Shown: positions 59,763-64,000 of the stretch, piece by piece
Layout of the letters: each line of letters starts with the position of its first letter
How positions within the stretch are numbered: position 1 is the stretch's first letter
Origin: Nitrospira sp.
Lineage (GTDB): Bacteria > Nitrospirota > Nitrospiria > Nitrospirales > Nitrospiraceae
Direction: 5' to 3'
DNA: 64,000 nucleotides
Assembly (NCBI GenBank): GCA_024998625.1
Contig: JACOEL010000001.1
Span: 124,001 to 188,000, forward strand
The notes under the pieces: generated by a model
The model's database searches: none
What the model saw: only the letters and a program-made list of their open reading frames with translations
What the model was told of the DNA's origin: nothing
Translations under genes and position numbers: made by a program

Positions 59763-60560
59763 TCATAACTTTGTCATTTCGAAAACTCCGCACCCATACA
59801 CGCAGCCGAAATTCGTTCGGACCTGATTGGTAGACATAGTTGCATTTTCATGTAACGCACCGTCGTCATCGATAAATGAGAATGAGTCAATACGATATTG
59901 CGATTCAAAAAGGCTCAAGAGATAGGAGACGGAAAACACCCGATGGGCATTAAATTCTATTCTTTGTGGGCCGATTGGGACGGAAAAGTAAAGCTTCCCT
60001 CCGCTCTTCAATATGCGATGCAAATTGCTAAGTCCAAGAAGATGACCATTAGAATTTATGGGATCTCCATACCTTCCTAGTCCAAAATGTTCAATTGCAT
60101 GGAGGCACGACAACGAATCACAGCAGTCAATCAGCGTGCCGTCTATGATCGGCTGCATCATATCGGCCTGTAAGAAGGCGATGTTCGGAATGGTGCATGG
60201 CAAGGGGCGGATATCTATCACGTGAATTTGCCGAAAAGATGCGACATGGGCCACAAACCCGTCGACTCTTGACCCAACGTCAACGTGGGTGTGGGGAACG
60301 CTTGAATGTATGCGGCGCGCAACGAGTAGATCCTGATGGAAATAATGTCCCTTTGCGGCACCGCTTGCCGCATGTCGCTCTCCCAGACACGGGAAAGGAC
60401 GTCCGAACACAAACGCCCTCTCCCCTGAGGCCGACTGAGATCTCAGGCGGCGGAGATCCAAATAGTAACGAGGGAGTCCTCTCACCGCATAAAACATTCT
60501 TCGTGGATCGATCCCAAACATTACTAGAAGGCTATATACACTCCGTAGTAGCCGTTTCAT
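59763..60560 (-). CDS. DUF268 protein, methyltransferase-like fold
   Basis: 265 residues. The C-terminal two thirds follow the DUF268 pattern: HVDVGSRVDGFVAHV (a SAM-like glycine stretch), VIDIRPLPC, CLHAIEHFGLGRYGDPI and LKSGGKLYFSVPIG. This resembles a class I methyltransferase with an altered SAM loop. Common in O-antigen and capsule loci; reaction unknown. Weak purine-rich stretch before ATG 60560. Confidence 0.8.
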   Translation of the reverse strand: MKRLLRSVYSLLVMFGIDPRRMFYAVRGLPRYYLDLRRLRSQSASGERAFVFGRPFPCLGERHAASGAAKGHYFHQDLLVARRIHSSVPHTHVDVGSRVDGFVAHVASFRQIHVIDIRPLPCTIPNIAFLQADMMQPIIDGTLIDCCDSLSCLHAIEHFGLGRYGDPINSNGHLLGLSNLHRILKSGGKLYFSVPIGPQRIEFNAHRVFSVSYLLSLFESQYRIDSFSFIDDDGALHENATMSTNQVRTNFGCVYGCGVFEMTKL

Positions 60561-60676
60561 GCAGGTCTTTCCTCGCCTTCTTGATTTGCCGAAAACTCAT
60601 GCTCGGCCAGTGAGCTTCGTCATCTGCTCATTGCGAAGGCCGATGACGTCCTCGCAAGCATCGGTCCTCTCAAGTG

Positions 60677-62065
60677 CTAATACCGGATGTCATAAACCTT
60701 TGCGGACTTGCCATCAACGCTTTGCGCATACACCAAAAACTGTCCGTGCTTCTGGAGATGAAGAATTTTGAGGAAACCAAAACGAGAAGACCCGGTATCC
60801 TCATAGGCCTTGATCCAGTTCATGTTGCTTTCGTTTCGCGAGTACACTTTTAGGCCGGTTGCGAACGCCCACTGTTTCCCGACATCGTCAATTTCGAAGA
60901 TTTGTGCGCCGGCAGGAGTCGGTTCACCAGAGCTCCATTCATTGGCATCCCATCGATAGTAACGAACTTCGCTGGCCTTCCCCTTCTCACTAGTGACGAC
61001 ATATGGGGTTCCTTCGGGATCAGCCGTGACATAGGCCATTGGAGAGCTCAATCGACTCTCAGGGCGGTCCGGAAACAATAGTCCCGAATCTTGCAACCGT
61101 ACTGGCAAAGTATGCTTATTCCCATCGGCTCGGTAGAATAAATTCTCATTATCCCTGCTATACGCATAGCTGGGGCGCACAAAAGGTGAATCACCATAGA
61201 ACTCGCGCCAGCTCCAAGAGATGTGCATGCGGTTCTTGCGGTCGAAAAACAGCCGCAGAAGTTGAGGTTGCCATCCTTCTGAGCAGATAAAAGCTTTCAC
61301 TTCCGTTTCGGATAATCCTCTCGGGAGCGCAGCTTCTCCAGCCGTGACCTTGATCGATCCCCCTAAAGAGACCCAGCGTTTCGTAGGGACATCATACCGA
61401 GCAAGCGCGAATGCAAAGCCTCTATTGCCGAACGCCTTTTTCGGCCTGGTCGCAAACCGGTAGGTTAAATAAATCTCCCCCTGCCGATCATAAAAAAACG
61501 CCGGATACGTAATTTGATTTCCTGGAATAGCCGCTGTTCCGATTGAGGGGAATGGGGTTTTGTTTAAATGCTTTACAGTGGACTTCTCGGCTAACGATAT
61601 TTTATCCCCCTTAAACTCAAACGACGTAATGTCACCGGGTTTTTTGGAGACGACATACTGCCAGGGCATGTTGTGCATGTTGTACACGACATGCAGATAC
61701 CCTTCCTTATCTATCGCTATGGACGCCTGCGTATGGTACATATCGTCCAACGTAGCTTCATCAATGACTGCAGATTCCCACTGCCAACGGCCTTGCCGTT
61801 CTGAACCTTTCCTGATGACCGTCCGAAGGTTGACACCGTTGTTGTTGCTCAAGGGCGGTTCCACACTAACTACGTAGATACTCCCCTGATAGTAGGCTAA
61901 CGGTGTGGCAAATGAATTGACGTTGGATGGTGACACGGGGAAGGCCGGAGTTTCCTTGACGTCCAATGCAACAGCTGGTTGCCCCTGTGCCACAGGGGCA
62001 ACCAGCATCAGGAGCACTTGAATTATGGACGCTAAGACGTGATCCTTCTTGCTCCTGAATCGCAT
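60677..62065 (-). CDS. BNR-repeat-containing exported protein (BNR_4 type)
   Basis: About 462 residues from ATG 62065 (AGGAGG upstream, somewhat far); a GTG at 62107 is possible. A signal peptide (LASIIQVLLMLVAPVAQG, cleavage ~35) precedes a six-bladed propeller-like domain: SIYVVSVEPPL, HTQASIAIDKEGYLHVVYNMHN, FYDRQGEIYLTYR and RLFFDRKNRMHISWSWRE. BNR_4 proteins include glycan lyases and hydrolases (ulvan or rhamnogalacturonan lyase relatives), so it may trim the polymer made by this locus. No signature catalytic site could be assigned. Confidence 0.8.
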   Translation of the reverse strand: MRFRSKKDHVLASIIQVLLMLVAPVAQGQPAVALDVKETPAFPVSPSNVNSFATPLAYYQGSIYVVSVEPPLSNNNGVNLRTVIRKGSERQGRWQWESAVIDEATLDDMYHTQASIAIDKEGYLHVVYNMHNMPWQYVVSKKPGDITSFEFKGDKISLAEKSTVKHLNKTPFPSIGTAAIPGNQITYPAFFYDRQGEIYLTYRFATRPKKAFGNRGFAFALARYDVPTKRWVSLGGSIKVTAGEAALPRGLSETEVKAFICSEGWQPQLLRLFFDRKNRMHISWSWREFYGDSPFVRPSYAYSRDNENLFYRADGNKHTLPVRLQDSGLLFPDRPESRLSSPMAYVTADPEGTPYVVTSEKGKASEVRYYRWDANEWSSGEPTPAGAQIFEIDDVGKQWAFATGLKVYSRNESNMNWIKAYEDTGSSRFGFLKILHLQKHGQFLVYAQSVDGKSAKVYDIRY

Positions 62066-62197
62066 GGATATGCTACCTCCTGAAATGTTCCGCATTAACA
62101 ATTGCACTTTGGGTGCATAATGCCATCGGTGGGCGACGAGCGCACACTTCGTACGGATTGATACCCAAGAGCCTGAGCGAGAGACCTGTCATAGGAG

Positions 62198-63367
62198 TCA
62201 GCAATTACGGTCATAAATCTCCATGAGAAGGTGGAAATTTCTGGCCGAAGTGTATCGCGCAAGAAACTCCGATCGAGCGTGCTCACGCATACGCAGCAGA
62301 CCGCCAGGATCATCGACCAGGTGCTTCACCGTTCGAGCCAAATCCACAGCATTACCTGCCTCAAACCCGGCACCGGTCTCCCCTTCTCGAACGATTTCTT
62401 CCAGGCTCCCGATCCGGGAACAGACGACAGGAGTTCCGCAGGCATAGGCTTCAGGCACCACCATCGGAAAGCCTTCATAGCATTCAGATGGAATCACTTG
62501 AACTAGGGCATGACGCACGGCATGCAGAACGGCCGGACGGGCGCACAGACCGAGAAACTGGATAGGAAGGCGTTTTCGCAGTACATACTCCGTGAGCTGT
62601 CCCCGTAATGGGCCATCACCGACAATCTTGAGCGGGATCTCGCGAAGAAATTCCCACGCAGCGATGAGGGTGCGCAGGCCTTTTTCAGCGCTCAGCCGAC
62701 CGACAAACACGGCGTACCCTCCATTCCCGGGACCTGGCTCGGCGATATCGGGTGCAAAGTTCGGTTTGATACAGATGCGATCCTTCGGTATTCCACCGGC
62801 AATCAAGCGGCCGGCTGCAAACTCGGTTAGTGCAATGTAGCAATTCACCTGTGTCTGATATGTTCCCTCCAGGCGGTTACGGATCAGCATCCACACCAAG
62901 GCCCCCGTTGCCGGCAGAGATGATCGGTAACATCGGTGTCGCAGGGCGGGCATGAGTGTCGTCCCTACGCAGTCTTCGCAGGGATGGCCGTCCCTGAGTA
63001 AAAGCCCACCCGGACAGATGAAGCGAAAGTTGTGAAGGGTCTGGACGACGGGAACGCCGTTGTCGCGACAGGCCGCATACGCGCTGGGGGAAATCTGCGG
63101 GAAGGTGTTATGGAAGTGTGCGATATCGGGTCTGGTGCGTTTGACTAATCGACTAACTGCCTCATAGGTTTCGCGCGACCATGCGGTATCCAAAGCAAGC
63201 TTGACTCGACGGGTAAGGGACGTGGTATCGATGCGGTCGTTAAAGACTTCATAGGACACGACATCGACTCCGTTGCGACGAAGCAGATCTCTCTCGTTGC
63301 GGAAGGCTGTATCTTCCCCGCTGGGGGCGCTGGACCGGTAGAAGTTGTGGCCTAGGAGCACTTTCAT
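62198..63367 (-). CDS. Glycosyltransferase family 4
   Basis: About 389 residues from ATG 63367, 4 bp after the upstream stop. A GT-B fold N-terminal domain (LGHNFYRSSAPSGEDTAF, HFHNTFPQISPSAY) carries a short cysteine cluster (ICPGGLLLRDGHPCEDCVG). The C-terminal donor site follows: FVGRLSAEKGLRTLI, VPSECYEGFP-like PSECYEGFPMVVPEAYACG with the EX7E pattern, and GEGTG-like GETGAGFEAG. It transfers a sugar to the growing repeat unit; donor and acceptor unknown. Confidence 0.92.
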   Translation of the reverse strand: MKVLLGHNFYRSSAPSGEDTAFRNERDLLRRNGVDVVSYEVFNDRIDTTSLTRRVKLALDTAWSRETYEAVSRLVKRTRPDIAHFHNTFPQISPSAYAACRDNGVPVVQTLHNFRFICPGGLLLRDGHPCEDCVGTTLMPALRHRCYRSSLPATGALVWMLIRNRLEGTYQTQVNCYIALTEFAAGRLIAGGIPKDRICIKPNFAPDIAEPGPGNGGYAVFVGRLSAEKGLRTLIAAWEFLREIPLKIVGDGPLRGQLTEYVLRKRLPIQFLGLCARPAVLHAVRHALVQVIPSECYEGFPMVVPEAYACGTPVVCSRIGSLEEIVREGETGAGFEAGNAVDLARTVKHLVDDPGGLLRMREHARSEFLARYTSARNFHLLMEIYDRNC

Positions 63368-63371
63368 TTTT

Positions 63372-64000
63372 TTAGGCCCACTGCCCAAGACACGCCCTGA
63401 TCCCCGTAGCCATGTTGTTCACCATCGCTTCCATCGAATACTTATAGGCACTGCTTCGACAACCCTCAATCAAGATTTGCTTTTGCGTAGGCGAGTTTAG
63501 GAAGGTACAGACTGCATCTACATAAGCAGCCAGAGAGTCAGACGTGACGCAACCATTGGAGCCGTTTTCGAGAAACGCGATTTCTGGGCCGTGGGTACTC
63601 AGATTGGTTGTGAAGAGTGGGACCTCCGCAACGAAACTATCGACAATGACCAGCCCAATTGTGCCAGGCTGGATCAGCACATCGCTTATCTTGAAATAGG
63701 GCGCACGTTCGACGCCGAATTTGGGGCCGACATAATGGAGCCATGGATGGGAGGCTGCCGCCTCCTCAACAATACGCTGTTCCGGTCCGCTCCCTATAAT
63801 AATTGCTTCAAAATCAGGGATGCGTCGTCGTATAGCCACGCATGCCTGGACCACCATATCCATCCGTTTGGGCGCTATGAATGCGCCGCAGTATAAACCA
63901 ACCTGTGAGCCGGTGATGCCCAGCGTGTCCCGCAGGTTCGCGCATTGCTGTGGCGTCACCGCTTCAATGGCACATGTGAATGCCTCATTATCGACGGCAT
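63372..64000 (-). CDS. Glycosyltransferase family 4 (C-terminal part, runs off window end)
   Basis: About 209 C-terminal codons are visible and the frame is open to the last base. The donor-site half of a GT-B enzyme is seen: YCGAFIAPKRMDMVVQACVA, AIIIGSGPEQRIVEEAA, HYVGPKFGVERAPYFKISDV and IGLVIVDSFVAEVPLFTTNL. The usual EX7E pair appears changed (GLVIVDSFVAEVPLF), so the first Glu is absent. Co-directional and nearly abutting the next transferase. Confidence 0.85.
   Translation of the reverse strand, partial: AVDNEAFTCAIEAVTPQQCANLRDTLGITGSQVGLYCGAFIAPKRMDMVVQACVAIRRRIPDFEAIIIGSGPEQRIVEEAAASHPWLHYVGPKFGVERAPYFKISDVLIQPGTIGLVIVDSFVAEVPLFTTNLSTHGPEIAFLENGSNGCVTSDSLAAYVDAVCTFLNSPTQKQILIEGCRSSAYKYSMEAMVNNMATGIRACLGQWA

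Noticed and set aside
59898-60080. Lysine-rich plus-strand ORF of 60 codons
   Set aside because: Completely antisense to the DUF268 gene, which has recognisable motifs.

Overview
The window is bacterial chromosome with a GC-rich, dense coding style, strong AGGAGG-type ribosome sites and no tRNA, rRNA, CRISPR array or complete transposase gene that I can see. The gene mix suggests a Nitrospira-type nitrite oxidiser (Nitrospirota). It includes citrate synthase beside class II fumarase and an NAD malic enzyme, an exosortase D/VPLPA-CTERM system, long PstC/PstA subunits and many single-output response regulators. This assignment is inference from gene content; I could not search a database.

Region 1 (1-15.3 kb) is housekeeping: the 5' part of clpC, nadK, an FAD/NADP oxidoreductase, fumC, a small heat-shock protein, citrate synthase, an ArsC-family protein, a J-domain protein with RNase D, a Na+/H+ antiporter and malic enzyme. 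Several small unknowns lie between them. A 166-bp inverted-repeat element sits exactly between two stop codons at 8715-8880. Region 2 (15.3-20.8 kb) has a secreted lysine-rich tandem-repeat peptide, a 1232-residue fusion of a DUF255/thioredoxin protein with an aldo/keto reductase, a Pal-like lipoprotein and a two-CBS protein.

Region 3 (20.8-41.9 kb) is a phosphate-response island. It holds a phosphate-selective porin, two PstS proteins, an intact and a broken psiE, and the operon pstS-pstC-pstA-pstB-phoU-ppx. SixA-type phosphatase and CHAD (polyphosphate-binding) genes follow. Five response regulators are scattered through it with no histidine kinase in view. Two have degenerate receivers and one is cut by an in-frame amber codon. 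Several promoters carry TTAACA-like heptamers repeated every 11 bp, which look like Pho boxes. Two or three very small ORFs with strong ribosome sites also lie here. A second inverted-repeat element (39330-39518), flanked by a CTAA duplication, is inserted at the ppx stop codon.

Region 4 (42-57 kb), all on the minus strand, is an exopolysaccharide/exosortase locus. In transcription order it runs from a VPLPA-CTERM target protein through exosortase D-EpsI, a WecA-like sugar-phosphate transferase, a TPR lipoprotein (PrsT type), a Wza-type export lipoprotein, a beta-barrel protein, a Wzz-type chain-length protein, a CpsD-type kinase and an ExeA-like ATPase to a two-domain dehydrogenase. Region 5 (57-64 kb), also minus strand and visibly more AT-rich, holds glycan genes: WecG/TagA/CpsF transferase, acyltransferase, YdcF-like, DUF268, a BNR-repeat protein and two family-4 glycosyltransferases. 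The last of these runs off the window end.
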